NCBI RefSeq assembly: GCF_004011825.1
Contig: NZ_RKLO01000005.1
Location: 1-64,000, forward strand
Direction: 5' to 3'
DNA: 64,000 nt
Source of the DNA: Rhodococcus xishaensis
GTDB lineage: Bacteria > Actinomycetota > Actinomycetes > Mycobacteriales > Mycobacteriaceae
In this document: positions 24,945-33,452 of the stretch, piece after piece
How the letters are laid out: each line of letters begins with the position of its first letter
Position numbering within the stretch: the first letter of the stretch is position 1
Position numbers and translations under genes: made by a program
The notes under the pieces: generated by a model
The model's database searches: none
What the model was told of the DNA's origin: nothing
Seen by the model: only the letters and a program-made list of their open reading frames with translations

Positions 24945-26402
24945 TCAGCTACCGAGGCGCGGCTTGAGCGCCCGCAGGTCCCGGGCCCGGATCACCCCTC
25001 GCCACAGGCCTGCACCGTAGGCGACATCGTCGAGGCGCTTGAACATCGTGTGCCGGATCGGCCCGAGCCCACCGGGTTCTCGATGTGTCGCCCAGTCCAC
25101 CGCGCCTTCGGTGATCGCGACTGCCACGACCAGGCGCCTGATCCGACGTGAGAACAAAACAGCGAGCAGGGTGACAGGCCAGTACGACCGGCACGTTGCC
25201 GACGCGACCTGCCACGCGCCGCTGCTGAAACCACGTGCGGCGAGGATCGCGGCGATGCGAGTGGGCCGATCGAGGTCGGCGAACGTGCGGCGTAGCCGCA
25301 GCACGGTGATCAGGAAAGTCACCAGCCCTGACAGGATCCCGGTTCGGGTACAGCTCGCGACGGCCAGCACGGACGCCAGCGTCCACTTGGACATAGCGAT
25401 CGGCGGGACCATACCTTCGTGCCGTGCCGCGAGTTCGGCTGCTCCGGTTCCGTAGAACACCTTGCGGGTGAACCACTTCCCGAACGAGACGCGATGATCG
25501 TGCGCGACGTGAGCGACAGGCTCGTAGCGCAGGCGCCAGCCGGACTCCTGCAACCGCCAGCACAGGTCGACGTCCTCGGCGACGCGCATAGCCTCGTCGA
25601 AGCCACCGGTATCCACCAGGATCTCGCGACGCACGAGCATTGCAGCGCTCGGTACGTACGAGACCGGGCTGCCCGAACGGACCGCGGCCTCCTTGCGGCC
25701 CAGGTCGAGCGACGAGCGCGCGTGCTCGTACCGAGCGAGCATCGCGCCGTCCGGCTCGAGGGCAACGATTCGCGGTGCCACGAGCGCGACCGAGGGGTCG
25801 CTGAAATGCCCGAGCATGCGTTCGAGCCACCCCGTTTGAGGAACCACGTCCGAGTCCAGGAAGGCAACGAAAGGCGTTTTCGCCGCCTCTAATCCGGTGT
25901 TCCGTGCCGCGGCCGGTCCGCGGGAGCGGTCGTGACGTAGAAGGGTCACGTGCGCGGTGCACCCGGGAAGGTCCGGCAGCTCGAGCGGATTCGCGGAACC
26001 GTCGTCGACGACGACGAGCTCGAGCCCCCGGAGCACGGGCATCAAACGCGCGATTCCGTCGACGTTGTCCCGAACCGGCACCACGACGGTGACATCGCTC
26101 GGCGACGGGGTGGCCATAGGCCGCGGGTTCGCCACCCCGGAATCGAGCAGTCGCCGCGCAACAACGGCTGTTCGTGAGTCGACAACCTCGAGGTAGCCGT
26201 CGCCGATCATGTCGACAGCGGCAGGCGCGAGCTTGAGCATGCGGGTAGGGGACCCACCGATCAGAACGCGGCCGCCGGAGTAGGAGCGCACCATGGGGTC
26301 GATCCGGATCCCGAACCCGTCGGGCAGTCGAGCATCGTGCATCACATGATGGTAAAGCTGACGGGGCAGGTAGGCAGACCTTGTTGGAAAAATTCCGGAC
26401 AC
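24945..26402 (-). CDS. mftF: Mycofactocin glycosyltransferase MftF
   Basis: 485 aa. The N-terminal part [20 protein letters not shown] is typical of MftF. The GT2 domain has [52 protein letters not shown] and [20 protein letters not shown]. The C-terminus holds hydrophobic helices ([30 protein letters not shown]), consistent with membrane association. Known role: adds a beta-1,4-glucan chain to the mycofactocin precursor. Neighbours mftE (22 bp upstream) and mftG (2 bp downstream) support the call. Confidence 0.95.
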   Translation of the reverse strand: MSGIFPTRSAYLPRQLYHHVMHDARLPDGFGIRIDPMVRSYSGGRVLIGGSPTRMLKLAPAAVDMIGDGYLEVVDSRTAVVARRLLDSGVANPRPMATPSPSDVTVVVPVRDNVDGIARLMPVLRGLELVVVDDGSANPLELPDLPGCTAHVTLLRHDRSRGPAAARNTGLEAAKTPFVAFLDSDVVPQTGWLERMLGHFSDPSVALVAPRIVALEPDGAMLARYEHARSSLDLGRKEAAVRSGSPVSYVPSAAMLVRREILVDTGGFDEAMRVAEDVDLCWRLQESGWRLRYEPVAHVAHDHRVSFGKWFTRKVFYGTGAAELAARHEGMVPPIAMSKWTLASVLAVASCTRTGILSGLVTFLITVLRLRRTFADLDRPTRIAAILAARGFSSGAWQVASATCRSYWPVTLLAVLFSRRIRRLVVAVAITEGAVDWATHREPGGLGPIRHTMFKRLDDVAYGAGLWRGVIRARDLRALKPRLGS

Positions 26403-26424
26403 GGGCGGCCGATCACCAGACCCG

Positions 26425-27105
26425 TCACATCAGTCTCCCGTCCACCAGGGGGGCCCAGGCCGAGAGTGCCTCACGGGCGCGATCGACCAGATCATCGAAC
26501 AACCGCCGGCCCTCTTCGGCCGAGGCACCCCTTGGATCGCCGAGGACACCGTTGGCCGTGGCCGCGAGGACACCTCCTGCCCGTAGCCGCGGCATCAATT
26601 CGGAGATCGGGGCCCTGTTCCCGACCTCCACGCGGTCCATCGCGACATCTTCCGGCGAAAGATGCAGCAACATGGATGTTTCCGTGCGTCCGGCGTGCGC
26701 ATCGCCGCCGGGCACCGCACACGGAATCCAGGCAACGTCCCGCCCCTCGTACCGCAGCAGGTCGACGGCCTTCACCAGCGCGGGACCGTTGCCGCCGTGC
26801 CCGTTGACGAATACGACACGCCGAGCCCAACGACACGCCGACCGTCCGTACTCGACGAGCAGCAACTCGAGCGCCGCACTGCCCAGTGAAATCGTGCCTG
26901 GGAATCCCTCATGCTCGCCGCTGGCGCCGTACTCGATGGCGGATGCGCACGCTACGCCCGTGAGGGCACCCACCACCGCCGCCGCGATCCGAGTGTCGGT
27001 GTCCAGCGGCAGGTGCGGGCCGTGCTGTTCCAACGAGCCGACCGGGACCGCGACCGTGAGTTCGTCGCGCGGCACGTCCGGCCAAGGAGTGCGGGCGAGA
27101 TCCAT
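26425..27105 (-). CDS. mftE: Mycofactocin precursor peptidase MftE (creatininase family)
   Basis: 226 aa metallopeptidase. Metal-binding motifs: [40 protein letters not shown] and [20 protein letters not shown]. Known role: releases the C-terminal Val-Tyr-derived AHDP unit from the MftC-modified MftA peptide. The start gives the usual short N-terminus [20 protein letters not shown]. It lies directly upstream of mftF but, unusually, 5.8 kb from the next mft-associated gene. Confidence 0.94.
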   Translation of the reverse strand: MDLARTPWPDVPRDELTVAVPVGSLEQHGPHLPLDTDTRIAAAVVGALTGVACASAIEYGASGEHEGFPGTISLGSAALELLLVEYGRSACRWARRVVFVNGHGGNGPALVKAVDLLRYEGRDVAWIPCAVPGGDAHAGRTETSMLLHLSPEDVAMDRVEVGNRAPISELMPRLRAGGVLAATANGVLGDPRGASAEEGRRLFDDLVDRAREALSAWAPLVDGRLM

Positions 27106-27120
27106 CGGTCGATGATAGGG

Positions 27121-27702
27121 CTAGCGACTCTCGGCGAGCAGAGCGAGGATCTCACTGGTCGTGCCGGTTTCACCCAGTCGCGGGAAGATCCGTTCCACAC
27201 TGCCGCGATGTCCCTCGATCGTCCTGTCGGCCATCGCGTCGGTGGCGAGGGTGACGTGGTAGCCGTGCTCGTACCCGCAACGGGCGGTGGACTCGACGCC
27301 GAAGCTCGTCGCTATTCCACCCAGCACGATCTGGGTCACGCCGCGGCGACGCAGTTGCAGGTCGAGATCGGTTCCGTAGAACGCACCCCAGTTCCGCTTG
27401 GTGACTCGAATGTCACTGTCGTACCCGGAGAGTTCGTCGATGACAACGTCCCAGCCCTCGGGTCGGTCACCCGGAGTGATTCCGTCGTCCGTCCGCCCCG
27501 GGGCCCAATCCGAGCCGTCGGGCGCTGCGGTGACGCGGACCAGGATAACCGGCAGGCCGTGCGACCGGAATGCGTCAGCCAGTGCGACCGAATGGGAGAT
27601 CACTTCGGCGGCCGTGTGCGGAACGGTTGGTGTGGCCACGATTCCGCGCTGCAGGTCGATCAGGACCAGGGCGGTCGTGGGGTCGAGGGTCGTGACAGCC
27701 AT
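27121..27702 (-). CDS. Isochorismatase-fold hydrolase lacking the usual cysteine
   Basis: 193 aa alpha/beta hydrolase of the isochorismatase superfamily. The catalytic aspartate is seen in ALVLIDLQRGIVATP and the lysine in RVTKRNWGAFYGTDLDLQLR. The nucleophile motif, normally G-x-x-T-x-x-C-V, reads GIATSFGVESTA, so the cysteine is replaced by glycine. True isochorismatases such as EntB and PhzD also lack the cysteine, so it may catalyse vinyl-ether hydrolysis or be otherwise altered. It lies 15 bp upstream of mftE and could be co-transcribed with it. Product role unknown. Confidence 0.85.
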   Translation of the reverse strand: MAVTTLDPTTALVLIDLQRGIVATPTVPHTAAEVISHSVALADAFRSHGLPVILVRVTAAPDGSDWAPGRTDDGITPGDRPEGWDVVIDELSGYDSDIRVTKRNWGAFYGTDLDLQLRRRGVTQIVLGGIATSFGVESTARCGYEHGYHVTLATDAMADRTIEGHRGSVERIFPRLGETGTTSEILALLAESR

Positions 27703-27727
27703 GGGGTTCTCCTTCGTGGTCCGAGGT

Positions 27728-27967
27728 TCAGGGCCGGGGCGAGTGGGCCTGTGGATCCTCCTCGGAGAGGCGTTCGTCGAGCGATCGGGTCAGCCATTCG
27801 TCGCCTGCATGCTGTTTGTAGGAGAAGAACTCTCGGCGTTCGTCGGTCAACGAGATCAACTGCCGACGTCCGTCGTTCGGATCGGGGCGGCGCTGGACGA
27901 GACCCCGCTCATCGAGCACCGCGAGCGTTGCTGCCATCGACTGCGGACGCACCCGCTCGGAGGGCAT
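27728..27967 (-). pseudogene. N-terminally truncated MarR-family regulator
   Basis: Only 79 aa remain: ERVRPQSMAATLAVLDERGL and VQRRPDPNDGRRQLISLTDE match the recognition helix and wing of MarR proteins, with a short tail. The usual first 50-60 residues (dimerisation helix and first half of the winged helix) are missing. A stop codon at 27977-27979 closes the frame just upstream. A 24-bp operator-like palindrome (27987-28010) sits right in front, as if the original promoter and operator survived next to a deleted gene. It ends 25 bp before the isochorismatase-fold gene. Confidence 0.75.
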
Positions 27968-27986
27968 GCCATCAGGCTACTCATTC

Positions 27987-28010
27987 AGCCCAACCTGTTC
28001 AGGTTGAGCT
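27987..28010. promoter_or_regulatory. 24-bp MarR-type palindrome upstream of the truncated MarR gene
   Basis: Arms of 11 bases, AGCCCAACCTG and CAGGTTGAGCT, separated by TT, pair at 10 of 11 positions. There is no T-run, so a terminator is unlikely; length and symmetry suit a MarR operator. It lies 20 bases upstream of the ATG of the MarR remnant. Which protein, if any, still binds it is unknown. Confidence 0.65.
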
Positions 28011-28055
28011 GGGTACTCGGGCCCGCTCCGTCGACTAGAAGTGCGGAGTCGCAAA

Positions 28056-28088
28056 CGGCCCGCCCCACCGTGCTGGTGGAGCGGGCCG
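28056..28088 (-). terminator. Rho-independent-like hairpin after the flotillin gene
   Basis: CGGCCCGC plus CCACC pair with GGTGG plus GCGGGCCG around a 5-base loop. The hairpin lies 12 bases after the flotillin stop codon. No strong U-tract follows, as is common in actinomycetes. Confidence 0.7.
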
Positions 28089-28100
28089 TGGTGGAGCCGG

Positions 28101-29666
28101 TCAGTCGACGGTGGCTGCGCCGGCACCGTTGCCGCCAGCAGGCGCCGTCTCCGAGGACACGCCTTGCCGGGTGCGTTCACCGACGGAGTTGAGGATGCTG
28201 GTGATGTCGACGCCCGACGATTCGAGAGTCTCGATCACCCCGGCGATCGTCGACGGACTGATGCCTAGTATCGACCCGACCGAGCCGGAGACACCGTCGG
28301 CGCCGCCGATGATCGAAATACGGTCGATCTCGCCAACAGGCTTGGCTGCCGCCGCGGTGGCCTCGACGAGCGCGGTCAGGATGTCGGGGAGCATCAGCAT
28401 CTGCGCTGCGGCCGGGGTGTAGGCGTTGAGCGCTTCGGCGACCTTGCGCTTACCGTCGGCCTCGGCCTCGAGGCGAGCACGCAGACCATCGGCTTCGGCC
28501 TCTTGCTCGGCCCGCAGCGCGTCGGCCGCCGCCTTGCGTCCCACAGCTTCGGCCGCCAGGCGAGCCTCGAGGCCATCTGCCTCGGCCTGCTGCTCGGCGC
28601 GGACCGCGTTCGCCGCAAGGGTGCGCGCCTCGGCTTGGGCGGCGCCGACACGCTTCTCGGCCTCGGAATCGGCTTCCGCCTTGAGAATTGCGGCCTGGCG
28701 CTGACCCTCGGCCCGGGCGATCGCTGCCTGACGTTCGGCCTCGGCAGGCGCGATCACGTCCGCCTCGAGTGCGGCCTGGGACTGCTCGGCGCGGCGGCGC
28801 TCAACCTCGATGCCGGCTTCGACGCGGGCTGCCTCGGCCTGCTGGCGGGCGATGACGACGTCCTTCTCGGCCCTCGCCTGGGCGAGGGGGCCGGCCTGGT
28901 CGGCGTCGGCGTTCTCGGCTTCGGTCTGAGCACGCAGACGGGCGAGTTCGACGTCGCGGGCCTGGTTCGCGGTGGCGATCGCGGTGTCGGCTTCGGCCTT
29001 GGCGATCGCCCCTTCCTGCCGGGCCCTGGCGGACTGGATCTGTGCGTCACGTTCGGCGTTGGCTGTGCCGACGGCAGCGTCACGCTTGACCTCGGCGATG
29101 CGGCGCTGACCGAGCGATTCCAGGTATCCGTTGTGGTCGCTGATCCCCGCAATCTTGAGGACGTCGACCTCCATACCGATGTTCGCGAGGTCGCTGCCCG
29201 CTTCCTCGACGACACTGCGGGCGAGCGTCTCACGGTTGGAGTTGAGGTCCTCGACGGTCATCGTCGCGGTGATGCCGCGCAGCGATCCGGCGAGGATGTC
29301 ATTGATCTGCCATTGAAGCTCTTCGAGATCGGATGTCAGGAAGCGCTGGACTGCGGTCTGCACCGCTTCGTCGGCGGAACCGATGCGAACCAGACCGACA
29401 GCCTCGACGTTGACCGGGACACCGTCGTTGGACAGGGCGGCCTGAAGATCTATCTTGACATTGAAGGGTTCGAGCGACATCTTGTCGACGCGCTCGATGC
29501 CCGGGATCTTGAAGCGGGCGCCGCCGCGGACGACCTTCGGGGTGCCGCGACCGGTGAAGACGGCCACCTCGTTCGGCGGCACCTTGATGTAGTTGCGGAT
29601 GTAAATCAACGGCAGTCCGACAAAGACCACCAGGGCGACGATGACAGCGCCCACAAGAATGATCAT
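28101..29666 (-). CDS. Flotillin-like SPFH/Band 7 membrane scaffold protein
   Basis: 521 aa. It begins with one membrane helix (MIILVGAVIVALVVFVGLPL). The SPFH domain follows (VPPNEVAVFTGRGTPKVVRG to about residue 200, with NRETLARSVVEEAGSDLANI), then a long alanine/glutamate-rich coiled coil of about 220 residues with many A-E-A-D and R-Q-A repeats. A C-terminal glycine-rich region ends it. Flotillins organise membrane microdomains. ATG 29666 has an AAGGAAG site; the longer open frame upstream only shadows the NfeD gene. The NfeD gene lies 34 bp upstream, as in the known yuaF-yuaG (NfeD-flotillin) pairs. Confidence 0.92.
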   Translation of the reverse strand: MIILVGAVIVALVVFVGLPLIYIRNYIKVPPNEVAVFTGRGTPKVVRGGARFKIPGIERVDKMSLEPFNVKIDLQAALSNDGVPVNVEAVGLVRIGSADEAVQTAVQRFLTSDLEELQWQINDILAGSLRGITATMTVEDLNSNRETLARSVVEEAGSDLANIGMEVDVLKIAGISDHNGYLESLGQRRIAEVKRDAAVGTANAERDAQIQSARARQEGAIAKAEADTAIATANQARDVELARLRAQTEAENADADQAGPLAQARAEKDVVIARQQAEAARVEAGIEVERRRAEQSQAALEADVIAPAEAERQAAIARAEGQRQAAILKAEADSEAEKRVGAAQAEARTLAANAVRAEQQAEADGLEARLAAEAVGRKAAADALRAEQEAEADGLRARLEAEADGKRKVAEALNAYTPAAAQMLMLPDILTALVEATAAAAKPVGEIDRISIIGGADGVSGSVGSILGISPSTIAGVIETLESSGVDITSILNSVGERTRQGVSSETAPAGGNGAGAATVD

Positions 29667-29700
29667 GTGCTTCCTTAGTTCGGTTGATGCAGTGTCAGTC

Positions 29701-30249
29701 CTATTGACGCAGTGCCGAATCCGAAGATTCTTCGGGTGGGATGGCGACGACGTGCAGGTGCTTGTCGTCGACTTCGCCGATGTAGACGGCGGCGCCGACC
29801 GGCAGGGTGTCCGGTTCCGGCGAGATGGCCTGGCCGCGGACACGGTTTCCCTCAGGGTCCGTGAACACGATCTCACCCCACTGGCCCGGCGCGATGGCCA
29901 GCGTGACGGTACCGAGCTGGCCGACGTAGTGCTGTCGGCTGATGTGCGAATTGGCCTGCTGGCGCAGCAGTAACGGCAGAAGAACGCCCCGGGTAAGCGC
30001 TACTAGAGCGATCGCACACGCAGCTGAGGCCAACGCCGCGACCACGGCGTGTGCACCGGCCAAAGCCGCTACGCTGCCACCGGCGCCGAGACCGAACAGC
30101 GCGGTGGCAGCTGTGGTCACGCTCAGGAGCGGAAGTCCTGTGCCAGTGCCGTCCCCTGCGCCCACATCGCCGTCGACCTCACCGACGACCAGAGTCCCGA
30201 CGATCCCCACCAACCCCATAGCGAGGCACGCAAGATAGATGGTGATCAC
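29701..30249 (-). CDS. NfeD-like membrane protein with C-terminal OB-fold
   Basis: 182 aa. Three to four hydrophobic segments (MITIYLACLAMGLVGIVGTL, TTAATALFGLGAGGSVAALA, VAALASAACAIALVALTRGV) are followed by a beta-rich domain starting YVGQLGTVTLAIAPGQWGEI, which contains RGQAISPEPDTLPVGAAVYI. That is the NfeD OB-fold pattern (G-x-x-G ... A ... G). It starts at GTG 30249 and is paired with the flotillin gene downstream, which it probably assists at the membrane. The next 290 bases (30250-30540) hold no gene that I can see. Confidence 0.85.
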   Translation of the reverse strand: MITIYLACLAMGLVGIVGTLVVGEVDGDVGAGDGTGTGLPLLSVTTAATALFGLGAGGSVAALAGAHAVVAALASAACAIALVALTRGVLLPLLLRQQANSHISRQHYVGQLGTVTLAIAPGQWGEIVFTDPEGNRVRGQAISPEPDTLPVGAAVYIGEVDDKHLHVVAIPPEESSDSALRQ

Positions 30250-30540
30250 GAGGCCCTCCCTGACAGCGGATTCCGTGATGACCCTATCGCAATCGCGCCG
30301 TTCCGCAGCCCGTCGTCGGAGCGTCGTGGCGTCACCGCATCGCTCACCCGGTACAACGCGAATAGGAGAGGCGCTCTACTCAACAACGCCTTCCGCAAGG
30401 GTCCGCTGGTCGGCAGCCAGTGGCGCACAACACCAGTCGAACGTCTCGACGTACTCGGAACCCATCAGGCGGACGGCCGGCCCCGAACTCCGGTACCCCG
30501 GAACGCAATCATCGGGTCGCCCGACGATCACCCCCACCAC

Positions 30541-31077
30541 TCAGCGAACAAGTGCGATACCTATGCCGGGACCGCCTCCTTGGAGCTCGACAAGCGGGCT
30601 GTTCACCCACGTCTGCGGCGTCACGTCGTAGGTGAAGCTGTCAAAGATTCCGTTCACCGGGCGCATGTTGACCGCGATCGCGGACCGGTTGTATCCGCTT
30701 CCACGAACAACGTGAAAGTTCTCCGGCGCCGCGGCGCCGACCGCGACGAACTTGGTTGTCGGCGAGGAAAGTGCGTCGACCTCGTCTACTCGGCGATATT
30801 CGGTGGCATAGACCGCGCCCATCTTCGATGCGTGGGTGACCACTGTTCGACCGACCTCGTAAATTGGGAGCCCCGCGTCGCGAGCGGCGATCAGAACGTC
30901 GACGGGCAGCGTAGTCGATGCGGTGGTCCCGCCGTCCGAGACACTCGCCGCGGCCGCGGTAATCGGCGTTAATGGATTCGCGCTGGCTGCGGCGGCTGCG
31001 GGGACTCCCATACCTGCGACTACTACCGCAGAAAGCGCTGTCGTAGACAGCACCTGCTTCAACCTACGTGCGTTCAT
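30541..31077 (-). CDS. Secreted protein of unknown function
   Basis: 178 aa. It has a clear Sec signal peptide: basic MNARRLKQ, a hydrophobic stretch, then cleavage near GVPAAAAASA. The mature part (about 145 aa) has no motif I recognise; it includes VDVLIAARDAGLPIYEVGRT and ends in QGGGPGIGIALVR. No cysteine pair or lipobox is visible. It stands alone on the minus strand between the NfeD and EspC/WXG-like operons. Secretion is well supported; function is unknown. Confidence 0.75.
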   Translation of the reverse strand: MNARRLKQVLSTTALSAVVVAGMGVPAAAAASANPLTPITAAAASVSDGGTTASTTLPVDVLIAARDAGLPIYEVGRTVVTHASKMGAVYATEYRRVDEVDALSSPTTKFVAVGAAAPENFHVVRGSGYNRSAIAVNMRPVNGIFDSFTYDVTPQTWVNSPLVELQGGGPGIGIALVR

Positions 31078-31195
31078 GCTGATCCCCCTATCGTTGTTCG
31101 GCAGCTCTGGACCAGATTCAAGATCCAGAGTGGTGGGACGTCAACATTGAGCGATGCCAAGCGTGTTGGTATCGGATCTTCCGAACAGGTGGTGA

Positions 31196-31570
31196 CTACC
31201 AGCCAGAGTCCAAGATCGAACCACGGTTCCGGAAGTACTCGTCGTCATCGCCGTGTATAGGGGATGCTCGGCGAGCGGCGGCCGAGCGGGCTGCCTCGTA
31301 CTCCGCATCGATCCGACGGCGCCCCTCGGCAGCCAACGCTTCCTTCTCGTCCTCGGTCATCTGTGCCGCTTCGGCAACCGCAGCCTCGGTGTAGGGCCGG
31401 AACACCTCGGCGAAGTTCGTCGTCGTGACGACATCGCGCAGGCTCCTACTGCCGGCGAGAACCTCCAACAGCATTCCGCGCATCGCAGGGTCGGGCGACT
31501 TTTCGGCCAGCACCTGAACCGACTTCCTCAACTGAGCGGCCAGAGCGGGATCGTCACGCAACACGCCCAT
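31196..31570 (-). CDS. Hypothetical protein, third gene of the EspC/WXG-like cassette
   Basis: 124 aa and mostly helical. Early part MGVLRDDPALAAQLRKSVQV; later a charged alanine/glutamate-rich stretch (AQMTEDEKEALAAEGRRRID); acidic C-terminal tail with GDDDEYFRNRGS. ATG 31570 was chosen because AGGAG lies 6 nt upstream. A GTG at 31603 would instead overlap the previous gene by 8 bp. It is not a family I recognise. Its place behind two WXG-like genes suggests a chaperone or co-secreted partner, but that is inference. Confidence 0.7.
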   Translation of the reverse strand: MGVLRDDPALAAQLRKSVQVLAEKSPDPAMRGMLLEVLAGSRSLRDVVTTTNFAEVFRPYTEAAVAEAAQMTEDEKEALAAEGRRRIDAEYEAARSAAARRASPIHGDDDEYFRNRGSILDSGW

Positions 31571-31595
31571 CAGCGGCTCCTGATTCGGTTGCACG

Positions 31596-32327
31596 TCACG
31601 CACCCCCGAACTGATAGGCCGAGGACGGAAGTTCCGGCAGCGGCTTGTCCTTGACCGTTGCGAGGTGACCTGCCACCAAACCGACGGTCGCTTGCGCACC
31701 TGCCCAGGCCACGCTGAGCACTTCGTAGATGTCGGTGACGACTCCCCACGCCTTACTCGCCATCAGCATGGCTGACGCGAGTAAGCCTGCAGATAAGCCA
31801 GCCCCGACCCCTGTCGCACCCGCAAGAGCCGACGCAGCAAGATCAACTACGATTGCGATCAGCCAGTCGACGAGCATACCTACAAGGTCCTTGATCGCCT
31901 CCGACGCTTCGTACAGACCCATCGAGGTCTGATCGAGTTGCGTCGCCATCCCACGAATCGCGTGGCTTTGGCGCTCGACTGCCTCGCTGAGCTCCGAGAA
32001 GTAGCGTTCGGCCTCGACGGCAGCATCACCGTTCCATGAGTTGAGAGCCGTATCCTTCGCGGACGAGAGCTGCTGTGCCATAAGGGTGCTGAACTCCGCC
32101 AAGCCCTCGAGGGATTTGCCCGCGACCTGGAGAGCCTGCCAGTCTCCGGCAAGCTGGTCCGACACGAATGCCCACGGGTCGTTCGATCCGACCATTCCGC
32201 AGAAGACCATCGCCTCACCGACCAGGTAGGTCGGGCTCGTCAGCGAACCGTCCAGGGCGTTCTCGAGGAGGTTTGGTACCGGATCCTCCGCAACGGGAAC
32301 CGTCAGTGCCGAGATGGGCTCGGTCAT
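31596..32327 (-). CDS. WXG100-like protein with C-terminal hydrophobic helices
   Basis: 243 aa. The central part resembles a WXG100/PPE-like helical hairpin: LAEFSTLMAQQLSSAKDTAL, then SWNGDAAVEAERYFSELSEA, with W-x-G in the turn. The C-terminal half has a long hydrophobic stretch (VGMLVDWLIAIVVDLAASAL, GLSAGLLASAMLMASKAWGV). This layout is seen in actinobacterial type VII-associated effectors or polymorphic-toxin heads. The ATG at 32327 overlaps the stop of the upstream EspC-like gene (TGATG). No T7SS machinery genes are in the window. Confidence 0.75.
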   Translation of the reverse strand: MTEPISALTVPVAEDPVPNLLENALDGSLTSPTYLVGEAMVFCGMVGSNDPWAFVSDQLAGDWQALQVAGKSLEGLAEFSTLMAQQLSSAKDTALNSWNGDAAVEAERYFSELSEAVERQSHAIRGMATQLDQTSMGLYEASEAIKDLVGMLVDWLIAIVVDLAASALAGATGVGAGLSAGLLASAMLMASKAWGVVTDIYEVLSVAWAGAQATVGLVAGHLATVKDKPLPELPSSAYQFGGA

Positions 32328-32638
32328 CAACACCAACCCCCCACCGCGGCAATCCCATCTGTGTTGGCCGCTTCCTGCTCGCTGTAACTCGACGCGGCGA
32401 CAGCGAGATTCTGCGCAGACCCGTCGGTCAGACGCCGCAGGGAATCAAGGTTCGCCACGAGCGCTTCGCGCATGTCGTTCACCTGTGACAGAACCGGCAG
32501 GAAGATGGCCCCCACATCGGATGCACCGATCGACAGCCATTGCTCCACATGATCGGCAGCATTCACGCATTGGGTGGACAGTTCACCCGTCCGACGTGAG
32601 AATCGCTCCAGTTCTACAGGATCTACCTCGAAAGTCAT
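32327..32638 (-). CDS. EspC-like ESX secretion-associated small protein
   Basis: 103 aa. Starts MTFEVDPVELERFSRRTGEL and continues as two helices, with a C-terminal SSYSEQEAANTDGI. The Y-x-x-x-E in YSEQE fits the general type VII secretion signal (Y-x-x-x-D/E). The pattern matches the EspC/DUF2580 family. First gene of a three-gene minus-strand cassette, coupled to the WXG-like gene. The ATG was chosen where family similarity begins; a longer open frame adds a glycine-rich tail that seems not to be translated. Confidence 0.8.
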   Translation of the reverse strand: MTFEVDPVELERFSRRTGELSTQCVNAADHVEQWLSIGASDVGAIFLPVLSQVNDMREALVANLDSLRRLTDGSAQNLAVAASSYSEQEAANTDGIAAVGGWC

Positions 32639-32756
32639 TCCGCCCCCTCCTCGACGATCCGCATGAAAGTACCAGCCCGGCAACCCTGGCTGCATGGCCT
32701 CTCTCCCCTGCAACCGGACTTGCAGAGGTGACCAACGATGTCACACCATCAAGAGC

Positions 32757-33401
32757 GTGCCCGAACCGTCCGTCTCATTCCCACTGCGTCACACCACTAT
32801 CCCTGACCCCACCGAGCGCCAACGCAAGCAGCTGCGTGAACTCGATGCGAAGCTGCCGTCTGTCTGCGTGCTGCACGGCGCACCCGGAACATGGACGTTC
32901 AGGGCTCGCCTGTTTTCCGTGCCGCGCGTTGCCTACGACGATCTGTCATGGCCGCGCAAGGTCCTTCACGATCAACTACCAAGTAACCGGCGAAAGCGTC
33001 GCACAGAACGTCGCGCTCGCATGGTCTGGGTGGAAGACATGCGATGGGCGGCCTGCCCGTCGTGTCGGGGGTATCGCTTGGTTCGATGGACGTTGAGTCT
33101 CATGTTGGCTGCCCTCGCCGCCTACCTCGTCACCGGCCCCATCTCGCCGCTGACCGAGTGGATACCGGAAAGTCCTCGGCCGCTGCTCGTCATCCCCGGA
33201 CTAGTGGTGACGATAGCTGCAATCAAGAGCGTGCCGACGATCCGGGAGCTCACCCGAGTGGAGATTCCCGAGGATGGCACAGAGATGGTGGTTCGAAACC
33301 CGCATCCCGCGTTCGCGCATGAGGCGATTGCCTTGGGAGCACGGCAGCTGTCGGACATGGTGACTCCGGTGGGGTGGTTGAAGAGGCGCGAACCGTTCTA
33401 G
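32757..33401 (+). CDS. Hypothetical membrane protein with two helices
   Basis: About 214 aa from GTG 32757; the start is uncertain, and ATG 33022 would leave about 126 aa. Soluble N-terminal part (DPTERQRKQLRELDAKLPSV, HGAPGTWTFRARLFSVPRVA), then a possible cysteine pair in WAACPSCRGYRLVRWT. Two membrane helices follow (LSLMLAALAAYLVTGPI and LLVIPGLVVTIAAIKSV) and a charged C-terminus. It is the only plus-strand gene in this stretch. I do not recognise the family. Codon use looks like its neighbours. Confidence 0.6.
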   Translation: MPEPSVSFPLRHTTIPDPTERQRKQLRELDAKLPSVCVLHGAPGTWTFRARLFSVPRVAYDDLSWPRKVLHDQLPSNRRKRRTERRARMVWVEDMRWAACPSCRGYRLVRWTLSLMLAALAAYLVTGPISPLTEWIPESPRPLLVIPGLVVTIAAIKSVPTIRELTRVEIPEDGTEMVVRNPHPAFAHEAIALGARQLSDMVTPVGWLKRREPF

Positions 33402-33452
33402 AACCGGAGGGAACACAAGCGTGGAGTGCCGTGGACGTGCGTCTTTCGCCCA

